A program made the position numbers and the translations under genes. Shown one piece after another: positions 9,301 to 17,537 of a stretch of 42,505 nt of DNA. Numbering within the stretch: the stretch's first letter is position 1; each line of letters starts with the position of its first letter. The notes beneath the pieces are model-generated. The model saw nothing but the letters and a program-made list of their open reading frames with translations. It had not been told where the DNA came from and ran no database searches. Source of the DNA: Mariniphaga sp. (GTDB lineage Bacteria > Bacteroidota > Bacteroidia > Bacteroidales > Prolixibacteraceae); assembly GCA_024636975.1 (NCBI GenBank), contig JAGXGA010000044.1:1-42505 (forward strand). The letters are read 5' to 3'.

Positions 9301-10280
9301 CTTACAGATTCGTAAAGTGAGTCGGCTGTAACCGCATTTAGATGGTATTCCCAAGCAATACCTGGTTTTTGTTCCATAAGTTCCATGATGCCGTCGCCTC
9401 TGCGTACACCCCATGGCACTGTTAAAGTTTTTCCAGCAAAATCAATGTCAACGACATCCGATTCAAGGGTGGTATCATCCAGAACATAGTCACCATGGTT
9501 TCCAACAGTCCAGTACAAGTCGCGGTAGTTACTTCCCTGAACGGGAATCGGCATCCATTCTGAATCGCTTAGTCCTACACCACGTGCATTGGCAAAATCA
9601 GGATTCCCTGTTTTAACACTGAATTTACGCACCAGAATTGAATTGTTAACTGCTCCTTCTACACCGGCAACTGCATATTGTATATCCTGGTTTCTGCAGT
9701 CGTTATTAAAAACACCACCAACCTGATCAATCACGACCGAGTCAGTTTCTGAAAGCTGTTGTTCAATATACCAGGCTGAACGTCCTCTCCAGTCTCCCAG
9801 TTGTGTTGGATTCCCACCTTTTGCTGAAACAGAAGTTGTTACGCTATCGGTCTCATCGCCCTTGGGTTCTGAAACATGAATCAGTAAATCGGCTAAATCC
9901 ATCAATTCAGGTATCTGTGCCAGTTCATTTCCTTCGAAACCTGGAACTTTATTGCGATACTGACGTGGACCAAAATCATATGCGTGGGCTACTACATATG
10001 ATTCTCCAGGTGCAAGATTTACATCCGGAAGGAAAAACCATGCAGTTCCAGGGTCCCAGGGATCTGAGAATACATCACATATTTGTGCACTCCATGGGGA
10101 AATCATTCCGAATTTAAAATTATTCAGATTGATTGTCTCATTTCCCATGTTAGTAAGCTCCAGGAATCCGTTTTGCGGATTATCTCGCCTGGCTTCAGTA
10201 ATCACCAGGGAATTATAGGGCTCCTGTGCCTGGAGAACCCCAACAAACATTAAAAAGAAAAGTAGAAATTTAAGTTTCAT
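6336..10280 (-). CDS. giant secreted T9SS protein with lamin-tail-like domains (copy A)
   Basis: The protein has 1314 residues. After a signal peptide (ending GVLQAQ), residues about 22-110 read like a lamin-tail domain (LVITEARR...FLELTNMGNETINLNNF). A second such block lies near 590-690 (LSEFVFWDQW...FAEIVNPG...DLSNYMI). Between them are beta-sandwich segments ending in VTAENGDVKEYHLQV and VTAEDDSVTHTYNVEL. Four related repeats of about 75-90 residues follow at about 863-940, 978-1050, 1058-1140 and 1150-1225. A type A T9SS sorting domain (IEIYPNPTNGK) runs from about 1238 to the end. No catalytic motif was recognised. It is a close paralog of the gene at 17538-21518, and the two bracket three glycoside hydrolase genes. 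A surface glycan-binding or matrix role is inference. Confidence 0.85.
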   Translation of the reverse strand: MKLKFLLFFLMFVGVLQAQEPYNSLVITEARRDNPQNGFLELTNMGNETINLNNFKFGMISPWSAQICDVFSDPWDPGTAWFFLPDVNLAPGESYVVAHAYDFGPRQYRNKVPGFEGNELAQIPELMDLADLLIHVSEPKGDETDSVTTSVSAKGGNPTQLGDWRGRSAWYIEQQLSETDSVVIDQVGGVFNNDCRNQDIQYAVAGVEGAVNNSILVRKFSVKTGNPDFANARGVGLSDSEWMPIPVQGSNYRDLYWTVGNHGDYVLDDTTLESDVVDIDFAGKTLTVPWGVRRGDGIMELMEQKPGIAWEYHLNAVTADSLYESVRTGDQLTVYVVGSSLQTATFDIVVNDATNDVNIVVPIAHMDIGAVQEGGAIRGGTQSGMLGWPRVTTHDGSTDTITGSWHGLPNALRTDSLMKYLEKPANASWEFVFVDDVVRPDLKDGDVLKVTAENGDVKEYHLQVQPYGPSHNANLSAITWPDIPEFYKGIFGWMGDTVPNFNPTTYNYKVQVPLDVEGIPALLPKTQALNATVEVQRAASLVGSAEDRTVSFIVTAEDDSVTHTYNVELTKEKDPSQIQPFLADPFLSEFVFWDQWDNSFAEIVNPGTDVLDLSNYMIVMNWITNPADAIGAASGEADWTQRYRKYVPGYKWVSEAQWAITPGILEQDLNVNPMVQPGDVFALGDIRTDGAAHPGWLPDYTWPVPAQLDVQFNNSHPNYSNPWDETVNRDNSPVRQWKNANWFLFKILNDSIKLGLKPANDINDFELIEAFGMSDASEWVVGGWAFDMTANVMRKPEIYEANDVMQASFGTTPEDAEWTWTNRAYWQARNAGWPMEILNVGNDVGQHYMIEPTHYKSTVTSPVYKVSDGYSMDEEIRGIVTGATVADLLANVTKAHENQSLTVNSGDATLGMDDILTNNDVLVVLSADSTNTSQYVLLVSEEGLSSDAVLTSNLYEIEIETQPKSVALDDENAGTGVVMGMEYGTQLRTVVDNIDVPAGASMTVIDGNGAYVSKKKLNFDTAYVNVTVNTDMYFDVVAEDGLTRIVYQIQPNASEEDAFVLSDVYAVSQAENLINFLPRGTNVHIFLSNLTPAFGASVKVVDKMGHERTEGTLAVDDKVVVTSASGMVTRVYHLSMLRTQTIRETTYLAYVLSDVYSVDQVVYAIEGPTTTTSVDNFYANIRPSMGATAVVVDADGNEKTSGALVQGDKLKVTAADGNVEVMYDLSVTVVSSKLQDAAQIEIYPNPTNGKLNIRGVESGNRIQVYNSTGSMIRDMKVQSSFETLSLDGQPSGMYLIVISNNNNELLGRYKAMKK

Positions 10281-10374
10281 AGTACTTGAATTTTAATTAA
10301 ACTTGAATTGGGTAAAATTAACAAGTTATTATTAATAAAAAAGTGTTTTTTACGTTTCACTGGATATATATTTT

Positions 10375-10390
10375 GTTATTTGGAAATAAC
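10375..10390. promoter_or_regulatory. 16-bp near-perfect palindrome upstream of giant gene A
   Basis: GTTATTTGGAAATAAC has 7-bp arms around GG and lies about 95 bp upstream of the minus-strand start at 10280. The two-base centre makes a hairpin unlikely, so it would suit a dimeric regulator. The gap between GH26 and this gene is otherwise AT-rich, and no exact TAnnTTTG box was found. Function is unproven. Confidence 0.3.
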
Positions 10391-10424
10391 TTGCTGTATC
10401 ACATACAATAACTAAAAAAAAAAA

Positions 10425-13400
10425 TTAATTTTTTTTAAAAATTGATGATAGAATCTTTTTTTCATTGTAAATTCCCACAATGTAACTGCCAGCTTTAAGT
10501 GTCCTAATGTCAATGAGTAGTGGAATATTTTCAGTGTAAATGTAAGTTTCTATGCATTTACCGGTTAAATCAAAAATTTGAATGGTGGAATTTTTATTAA
10601 GTTTAGTACTAAAGGAAACATTAATGAAATCATCAGCAGGGTTAGGCCAAATTTTAATTGTTTTATCTATTTTTTGGAAAAAAGCCCAGGTTGGAAGTAA
10701 ACTCATTTGAAGTTCTATCGTTGTATCTTTTTCCAGGTATATTTGGCCGGTAATAACTTCATATTCATCTTTACTGATTAAATAATCATAATATGAATCT
10801 ACAGGCAATTCCCTGAATGTGGCAAGCCCAAGACTGGTTGAAAATAATGTGTCGTTATTAAGCACAACAAAAGCATTATTTACAGGCTGTGTTTCTTCCT
10901 TCAGCCTGAATTTGATAAAAGCATCCGACCGTTTTAAATAAAAGTAAACAGTGGTATCTGAACTAAGCGACAGATCCCCACTTTGGTTAAAGTAGGAAGT
11001 TTTCTCAATTAGGAATTCATAGGATCCACCATATCCATTAAAATGTGCCTCTCCTGCATCATTTGTCACTCCAATCATAGATCCTAAAGTCACTCTTGCT
11101 CCGCTAAAAAGCTGTCCGGTCTTTTCATCCTGAATCACCAGCGTTACTTTTAATTCAGGAGAAACCACATAAAAGGTGAGAGTGGTATCGCTGTATATAG
11201 TAAGTTGCCGGTTTAGAAACCCTTTGTAATTGTCAGTTTCTATGCTGATTGATAACAAGGAACTCTCGTTTTGAAAATATGCCTTTCCCTGGTCATCGGT
11301 CATTTGTTGTTTGTCGAAAATTCGGACTCTGCTTTCCGGTACAGGCAGACCTGTAACCGAGTCATTAACTTCAATTGTGACAGAATAGCTGTTTAAACCG
11401 GCTTGATTTTTCCTGCGAGTGAGCTGATCAAGGTAAAGCGACTGGGGAATAAGTCCGCTGCCTTCACCTATACCTTCTGCCCAGTCCCTGGGAGAGGTAT
11501 CGTAAGCGAATCCGTTAATTGTTCCACCTGTCGGATCAAGTTTTACCCTGTATGCATAGCCGGAGGTGCCAATAATATATCCATACCTGAACTGTCGTGA
11601 TTCAATGATGTAATCCCTGGCCGGATGGTAATTGATTCCTGTAGTGTTGTAAAATACCGACTGGGTTGATGAATATCCATGAAGGACACTGCCTCCCCAG
11701 GGGCGGAATGTTGATTCAAGATAATCACCGTCAATAGTGGTAACATCAAATAAGTTGGCCATGCTCAGGTACATATGAAAGTCGCTTGAGTATTTTGAAT
11801 TCTCGCCAATGCTGTTGTGAATTACATTTCCATTGCTGTAGGGAAATTTAAAATCATAATTATGACGGCTGTGGTTTGCCCGGCTGTTTTTTATGAGGCA
11901 ATCGTTTGATTGAAGAATAAACATATAACCATTGCCCCCGCCTCCTTCATACTGCGGTTTTTGAAAAAAGCAGGAATCTACGGCAACCCCCCTGCATTGA
12001 TCAAGCAGGAGACAATTTGACAGCACATGTATGTCTTCTGTATTGGATGCAGGTTTATAGGTATTTACATTCTTCACCCAACAGTTTTGGGCATTTTGCA
12101 AGCGTATGGCATGTGAGGCATGAACATCATAAGCCCCATTTACCTGTGAGGTGTAATCTTCTTCATCCCATCCCGTTTTATCGCTTTGCCTGTTTCCGAT
12201 GCTCAGGTTTTCAATTCCTGATTCGGTTAAATGCGGCCGGGCATGATACAACCGGGCATTATCACGCATTTTCATAAAATAACGGGTAGGGGAGTCGATG
12301 TAAATAATTTTCCGTTGAATATTTATTGAATCAATGGTTCGCTTAAACATTACCCGGCTCGACCATTCAGTCCAATGACCTGTCATTTTGTGTTCTTCAA
12401 TAAAGGCAGCTGTTTCACCTGAGCGCAAAATGATCTCGTCGCCGGCCTTGAATCCTGTTGTTGATTCCACCGGAATTGCCTGGGTTGGATACAGAAGATC
12501 GGAGGAAAGTTTTACTGTTGTTCCGTATGGATTAGACCACGTAGCTGATTCTCCGGCCATTCGTATAATGTTTTTCTGACGCATATAAGTCGCATCGTTG
12601 AAGATATGGGTAGAATCGGTTCCGGCTCCGCGTAATACAGAATTGCTGTATTTTATTTCAAGTGCATTTTCAGAATTACCCGGATTTACCTTGTAAATTC
12701 CTGCAGGCAAATAAACAACACCGCCACCCGACTGTCCCACATCATCGAGTGCCTGTTGAAGGAGGGCAGTAACATCACTTGCACCGGTATTATCCGCATT
12801 GTATGGTGGGTTGGTCACATCCACAATATTTTCAGTTATATAAGGAATCTCCTTTTCTCCCTGATGATACCCCGCATAGGAGAAGTCATGCAGAAACCTT
12901 CCTTTTTCATCCATATATCCCGGGTTCCAGTTTTCGGGATACAACTCACTGCGCCAATTACCTTCCGGAGTGGTATAAGATTTTAAATCCGGCATCTCAT
13001 CCAGTGTCAGCACATAGTCATGAGCAAACATTTTTTTCCAGAGGTCAAGGGAATTGTACTTGCTGTTGCGTACAAAATCTCCATACCAGGGCATAAAGTA
13101 TGACCATGCAGCTTCATCCTTTATCAGGTTATCCACATCAGGAAATGATCCGCATTCGCTCAATGTAACCATTTTTGTCCGGCCGTAATCATCGTTCAAC
13201 TTGTTAAATTCCAGTATTTGTGAACTGTGGTCACCATCCTTGTAAATATCACGGCCTATAATGTCCACTACACTGTCACCAGGGTACCAATCGTAATCAT
13301 CCTGCTGGCTGGTCCATACCCAGATCAGGTTTTTTAACCCATGATGGTTAACCATCCGGTCGTACATTAGCAGATAGAGCTTTTTGCAGGCTTCGGGGCC

Positions 13401-14345
13401 TTTAGCTCCCCACCAGAACCAACCTCCTGAAGCCTCATGCAGCGGTCGCCACAATATTGGAACATCATCAGTCTGAAGTTTTTTAAACAATCCCGAAATA
13501 TAATCGATATCGTTAACCATTGCCTTATATTCAGGAGAATTCTCATCAGTAATTTTGGAAATATCAAAATTGGTGTCTTTTGTGTAAAATGCTTCGGTAT
13601 TGCGCAACGGGTCTCTCCAGTGCCAACAGAATGCAGGTATTCCATTTCTTTCGTAATATTTCTTTGCATCAATAATTGGTTCTTCATCATTATACCATGT
13701 GTACCCACGGCCGCAGTGCATGAAATCGAGCCCGATCAATCCTGGTTCTTTACCTGTATTGCTTTTCAACCAATTGATTTCATCCATACTATTTAAAGTC
13801 ATGGCACCTGATATGATCTTTTTCCCGTAATTATCGTATAAAAATTGGTAAAGCTTTGCTGTGTTTTCTGTTGGTTCAGGAGTAACCAGCGTTTTGTTTA
13901 TATTGAATCGTTCAGATGGATCTGCAATTTCAAATAGTATATAGTCAATGTTTATCCAGCCCCAAGATTTAATTATTTTTATTGTATGAGCTCCTTCTGC
14001 CAGTTTAAGGCTGCTTACAGCACTGACTGATGTATATGCAGGTTCCAGAGGGTAATTAAAAGTTACCTCGGAATTGTCGACCGAAAGGGTATTGGTCTTG
14101 CTGCCATTTGGCGAAGCAGCATGAATGTAAATATTGTAAAAGGCTTCTTCCTCAAGTTCTATATTCCAGGTAAGGTGTCCCTCTTCCTGGGCGACATAGT
14201 ATCCTCCAGAAGCATATTCATCAGATACTATTTTTGCGCCCCCTACAAGTATGGCTTCCTCAGCTTCAAATTTTTGAGCCAGTAGTGGATTTACATCAAG
14301 CAAAACCAAAAGAATAAACAGTGTTATAAGTATATTTTTTATCAT
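10425..14345 (-). CDS. CBM35-GH26-beta-helix multidomain enzyme with T9SS tail
   Basis: The protein has 1306 residues. A signal peptide (to about 24) is followed by a CBM35-like module (FEAEEAILVGG...INIDYILFEIA, about 25-143) and then a GH26 catalytic domain (about 150-480). In GH26 the acid/base Glu lies in RPLHEASGGWFWWG (about 301-314) and the nucleophile Glu in LSECGSF (about 392). A pectate-lyase-3-type right-handed beta-helix follows (about 510-975), opening with GGGVVYLPAGIYKV. Next come three prealbumin/carboxypeptidase-regulatory-like repeats (about 985-1060, 1065-1140, 1142-1215) and a T9SS type A domain (IKIWPNPADDF). GH26 is mainly endo-beta-mannanase. The beta-helix part may be a lyase, a hydrolase or a binding module, and its active site was not identified. 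It sits 66 bp downstream of the GH5 pair on the same strand. Confidence 0.9.
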   Translation of the reverse strand: MIKNILITLFILLVLLDVNPLLAQKFEAEEAILVGGAKIVSDEYASGGYYVAQEEGHLTWNIELEEEAFYNIYIHAASPNGSKTNTLSVDNSEVTFNYPLEPAYTSVSAVSSLKLAEGAHTIKIIKSWGWINIDYILFEIADPSERFNINKTLVTPEPTENTAKLYQFLYDNYGKKIISGAMTLNSMDEINWLKSNTGKEPGLIGLDFMHCGRGYTWYNDEEPIIDAKKYYERNGIPAFCWHWRDPLRNTEAFYTKDTNFDISKITDENSPEYKAMVNDIDYISGLFKKLQTDDVPILWRPLHEASGGWFWWGAKGPEACKKLYLLMYDRMVNHHGLKNLIWVWTSQQDDYDWYPGDSVVDIIGRDIYKDGDHSSQILEFNKLNDDYGRTKMVTLSECGSFPDVDNLIKDEAAWSYFMPWYGDFVRNSKYNSLDLWKKMFAHDYVLTLDEMPDLKSYTTPEGNWRSELYPENWNPGYMDEKGRFLHDFSYAGYHQGEKEIPYITENIVDVTNPPYNADNTGASDVTALLQQALDDVGQSGGGVVYLPAGIYKVNPGNSENALEIKYSNSVLRGAGTDSTHIFNDATYMRQKNIIRMAGESATWSNPYGTTVKLSSDLLYPTQAIPVESTTGFKAGDEIILRSGETAAFIEEHKMTGHWTEWSSRVMFKRTIDSINIQRKIIYIDSPTRYFMKMRDNARLYHARPHLTESGIENLSIGNRQSDKTGWDEEDYTSQVNGAYDVHASHAIRLQNAQNCWVKNVNTYKPASNTEDIHVLSNCLLLDQCRGVAVDSCFFQKPQYEGGGGNGYMFILQSNDCLIKNSRANHSRHNYDFKFPYSNGNVIHNSIGENSKYSSDFHMYLSMANLFDVTTIDGDYLESTFRPWGGSVLHGYSSTQSVFYNTTGINYHPARDYIIESRQFRYGYIIGTSGYAYRVKLDPTGGTINGFAYDTSPRDWAEGIGEGSGLIPQSLYLDQLTRRKNQAGLNSYSVTIEVNDSVTGLPVPESRVRIFDKQQMTDDQGKAYFQNESSLLSISIETDNYKGFLNRQLTIYSDTTLTFYVVSPELKVTLVIQDEKTGQLFSGARVTLGSMIGVTNDAGEAHFNGYGGSYEFLIEKTSYFNQSGDLSLSSDTTVYFYLKRSDAFIKFRLKEETQPVNNAFVVLNNDTLFSTSLGLATFRELPVDSYYDYLISKDEYEVITGQIYLEKDTTIELQMSLLPTWAFFQKIDKTIKIWPNPADDFINVSFSTKLNKNSTIQIFDLTGKCIETYIYTENIPLLIDIRTLKAGSYIVGIYNEKKILSSIFKKN

Positions 14346-14411
14346 AATTTTCTTTACTTGATGTTGCTTTTTTTACCATTAAAAATAGAAGTTACACCTA
14401 CCAGGCGAATG

Positions 14412-15371
14412 TTAATCCAGTCCTGCCATTTTTCTCATTAACTCCCTTGTTTTTATGCCAGATTCCTTTAAATCTTCTTTTTCCCAGTTGCCAAAATCGC
14501 TTGCTGAGGGTTTCAGCATCGAACATGTTTCATTTTTATCGGCAACCGACCAGCTTACCCAACTGATTTTATTAATCTTCATCCATTCAATCCAATTCTG
14601 CCATTCCTCATAGTTGATGGCTCCGTTTCCACTGGCTTCCATTCCGGCTGATTCGGATACAAAAATTGGAATGCCTTTGCTTATGGCATAATCACCTCTT
14701 TCGCGCAACGACTGTTTATGGGTAGCGGCATAAAAATGAACTGTATACATCAGGTTGTTAAAACCTTCAATAGGAGAGTCGGCCACAATGTGAATGTCCT
14801 GATCCCAGTGAGGACACCCCACCAGAATAACATTGTCAGGGTCAAATTCCCGTATGGCTTTAATAACTTCAATTGAATATTTCTTAATGTCATTCCATGA
14901 ATCCTTTACAGGTTCATTAAAGATTTCATAAATAACATTCGGATGCTTGCCGTATTTTTTGGCCATTTCAGCAAAGAATTCTTTAGCCTCATTCTCATGA
15001 ATGTCGTGGCTGTGCCAGTCGATGATTACATAAATATCATTTTTAATGGCACCATTTATTACAGCTTCAATTTTTTCCACCGACCATTCCCTGCGATCAA
15101 GGTAACTGCCTTTGGGGCCTACTCCCATGGCCGCTCTTACCACATTGCACCCCCAGTCTTCCGCAAGCCATTTCACCGATTGCCCGTTATAAAAACGGGG
15201 CCACCAGTTGTGCCAGCCGTAACTTACACCTGAAAGCATAAGGGGCTCACCGTTTTGGTCGGTTAAAAACCTCCCTTTAACTGAAAGTTGACCATGTTCT
15301 TTTACAGGTTGCCCCTGTGTATAAAAAGTGTTTAAAAAAAGGGAAAGAAGGATGATATTTATTATTTTCAT
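14412..15371 (-). CDS. secreted GH5 (subfamily 2-like) endoglucanase
   Basis: The 319-residue protein has a signal peptide (KIINIILLSLFLNTFYTQGQ) and one (beta/alpha)8 GH5 domain with no appended module. The order matches GH5_2 cellulases: GQLSVKGRFLTDQNGEPLMLSGVS at the start, NVVRAAMG, IIDWHSHD, the acid/base motif IYEIFNEP (near residue 150), YTVHFYA, and the nucleophile region FVSESAG (near 239). The residue after the nucleophile is Ser-Ala-Gly rather than the common Trp-Gly. There is no T9SS tail, so it probably acts in the periplasm or is released. It is 24 bp downstream of the GH5-CBM6 gene in one operon. Expected activity is endo-beta-1,4-glucanase or glucomannanase. Confidence 0.9.
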   Translation of the reverse strand: MKIINIILLSLFLNTFYTQGQPVKEHGQLSVKGRFLTDQNGEPLMLSGVSYGWHNWWPRFYNGQSVKWLAEDWGCNVVRAAMGVGPKGSYLDRREWSVEKIEAVINGAIKNDIYVIIDWHSHDIHENEAKEFFAEMAKKYGKHPNVIYEIFNEPVKDSWNDIKKYSIEVIKAIREFDPDNVILVGCPHWDQDIHIVADSPIEGFNNLMYTVHFYAATHKQSLRERGDYAISKGIPIFVSESAGMEASGNGAINYEEWQNWIEWMKINKISWVSWSVADKNETCSMLKPSASDFGNWEKEDLKESGIKTRELMRKMAGLD

Positions 15372-15395
15372 TTCAATTGATTTAGATTTTGAATA

Positions 15396-17384
15396 TTATT
15401 TTAGAATCAGCTTTTTTGAAAACTTTCCGCCTTTTGTATAACCCCTGATAAAATATACTCCGGGAGAAAATGTTCCTGCAGGAATAACTATTTCCTGCTC
15501 CGGGTTCTTTTTTGAATAAATCAGTTGTCCGCTTATAGTGTATAGGTTCAGCAGCTCAGGAAGCTGATTTGCTTTCGTTCTGATGACTAGATTTTGTTGT
15601 TGGTTCTGATAAGCAACAATTTTGTAATCTAAAAATTCATCAGTAGAAGTACCTGTCGCCGGTTCAAATACTATTTTATCGAGGTTGAAAGTAGGAAGAC
15701 TTATAGTTGTAAACCGGATAATCTGTTCTCCGGGGTAAAGGTAAAGTGATGTGGTTACAGGTACTGTATTTAATGCACTGTTGCTAACCCGTACGGTTAG
15801 TTCCGGAGATTGAACCGTGTCAACAGTGATCTGAAATTTACCGCCACCTATCAATGAAGCAATATGGGAAGTAACATTGTACCAGCCTTCTTCCATTACA
15901 TTAACCGAATACTCAAGCCATTCTCCGGCTACAATATTTCCTACATGATAACCGTCACCAAGCCTGTCGTATATATCAACACCTTCATCAGGCCGGTACT
16001 TGCCCGGTATATTGGATTCATCGGCATCATGATAGGATAAGCCTTCACCCCCCAGGTCGAAATCTTCAGCTTCAATAATACCGGGAACCACCATCAGGGT
16101 ATCATTAAAATATGCTCTTACAGGCCTTACCCACTCCGGAAAAAATATCCTTGCCGGCTGGGAAAAACTCCCGGTTGTATCGTTATAATAGGCTATTATT
16201 CTGTAATTGTAATAATTATTTACATTAGGTTTGATGTCAAGGTATTGAATCTCATCCGGTTCAAGAACCACCAAATCGGAAAACTGCGATTCAGTTCCAC
16301 GTTTTCGCTGAATTAGTATGCTGTCGTGATCGGTAGTTCTCATTTGCCAGTTTACCTCAATAATTGAATCCTGCAATAGTTTAAGTGAAATAGCAGGTGA
16401 TTTTGAAGATGTATGAATTAGAATATCCTTTATCTCATTCCATGTATTTTGCTGTCGTTCCATTATTCGAAAATCACCTCCATCGTCCCATGCAGCATAG
16501 GCAAATCCATATTTTAGTGAAAATTCAACATAAGCACGGTAGTGTCGCATGCGAGAATTATAGTCGGCTTTTTTTAACGCACCGAATTCTCCCAGGAATA
16601 CCGGGATGTTATTTGTCTCCGACCATGCTGCCACTTTTTTAAATTTATTCTCCAGCTGAATATAGTCGTTTGAAGAGCCCCAGGTGCCCTGTCCTTCCAA
16701 TCCAAAGAGGTATGGATCGTATGAATGAAATGAACCGATAATGTAATCGTCATCCGGGATAGCAGCTGTTACCAACTCGTCAGAACCTCCCCAGTTATGC
16801 CCCTGGATAATAACAAGCCGTGTAGGATTTGTCTTGCGGATTATCGACAAAATGCGGCCATGCATATCATCATTCTGAGCTTTTGTTAAACCATGAGGTT
16901 CATTTAATACTTCAAATATCAGTCTTTCCGGCTTATCTTTAAAATGCTCTGCAATCTGGGTCCAGATGCTGTCGAAACGTGCTTTATTTGCTTCTGTATA
17001 ATTCTGTTTAATCCAGTCGTCGTGGTGTGCATTAATAATAACAAACAGTCCTCTTTCCAGTCCCCAGTCGGCCACTTCTTCTATCCGGTTTAACCAGGCA
17101 GTATTTACTTCATATGGTGGCGTTTTGCCTGTATAATTATCCCAGCGAACAGGGATGCGCACACATTTAAAGCCTGCTTCTTCATATAAATCAAAATAAT
17201 ATTCTTCAGCACGCGGATTGTTCCATCCTGCTTCAGTAGGTGGTTCATGTGTATTTCCAAGATTAATTCCTTTTTGCATTTGAACAATGGCCTCCTGAGG
17301 AGTAATTTGTGCACCACCATTCACTGAAAACAACAGGCCAACAATCAGAATAGTAATAAATTTTGATCGATTTAGGTTCTTCAT
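15396..17384 (-). CDS. GH5-CBM6 endoglucanase/mannanase-type enzyme with T9SS tail
   Basis: The protein has 662 residues. The signal peptide ends near GGAQ. The GH5 domain (about 28-330) opens with GINLGNTHEPP and shows CVRIPVRW, INAHHDDW, acid/base IFEVLNEPHG (Glu near 160), FHSYDP, and nucleophile VFLGEFGAL (Glu near 265). It resembles GH5 subfamily 4 or its relatives. A linker/FN3-like segment follows (about 335-425), then a CBM6-like module (IEAEDFDLGGEGLSYHD to LDKIVFEPA, about 437-575). A C-terminal sorting domain (LYTISGQLIYSKK...GVYFIRGY) closes the protein. It is first in an operon with the GH5_2-like gene. A terminator at 17485-17514 separates it from the giant gene upstream. Substrate is probably beta-glucan, xyloglucan or glucomannan. 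Confidence 0.9.
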   Translation of the reverse strand: MKNLNRSKFITILIVGLLFSVNGGAQITPQEAIVQMQKGINLGNTHEPPTEAGWNNPRAEEYYFDLYEEAGFKCVRIPVRWDNYTGKTPPYEVNTAWLNRIEEVADWGLERGLFVIINAHHDDWIKQNYTEANKARFDSIWTQIAEHFKDKPERLIFEVLNEPHGLTKAQNDDMHGRILSIIRKTNPTRLVIIQGHNWGGSDELVTAAIPDDDYIIGSFHSYDPYLFGLEGQGTWGSSNDYIQLENKFKKVAAWSETNNIPVFLGEFGALKKADYNSRMRHYRAYVEFSLKYGFAYAAWDDGGDFRIMERQQNTWNEIKDILIHTSSKSPAISLKLLQDSIIEVNWQMRTTDHDSILIQRKRGTESQFSDLVVLEPDEIQYLDIKPNVNNYYNYRIIAYYNDTTGSFSQPARIFFPEWVRPVRAYFNDTLMVVPGIIEAEDFDLGGEGLSYHDADESNIPGKYRPDEGVDIYDRLGDGYHVGNIVAGEWLEYSVNVMEEGWYNVTSHIASLIGGGKFQITVDTVQSPELTVRVSNSALNTVPVTTSLYLYPGEQIIRFTTISLPTFNLDKIVFEPATGTSTDEFLDYKIVAYQNQQQNLVIRTKANQLPELLNLYTISGQLIYSKKNPEQEIVIPAGTFSPGVYFIRGYTKGGKFSKKLILK

Positions 17385-17484
17385 AAGTATTTACATATTT
17401 TAGTGATAATACATTCTCCCTTCAAATTCTTAATACCTGCGAATATAGTTTAATCATCTTCTTTTTATACAGATAATTAAAAAA

Positions 17485-17514
17485 AATAAGAGCCTGTTGT
17501 AGCAGGCTCTTATT
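17485..17514 (-). terminator. intrinsic terminator after giant gene B
   Basis: AATAAGAGCCTG (17485-17496) pairs with CAGGCTCTTATT (17503-17514) around a 6-base loop, and an A-run on plus gives the U tract for minus-strand transcription. The core AGAGCCTG/CAGGCTCT equals that at 6286-6308. It isolates the giant gene from the GH5 operon. Confidence 0.88.
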
Positions 17515-17537
17515 GTAATGATTTGTTATTAAGTTAA

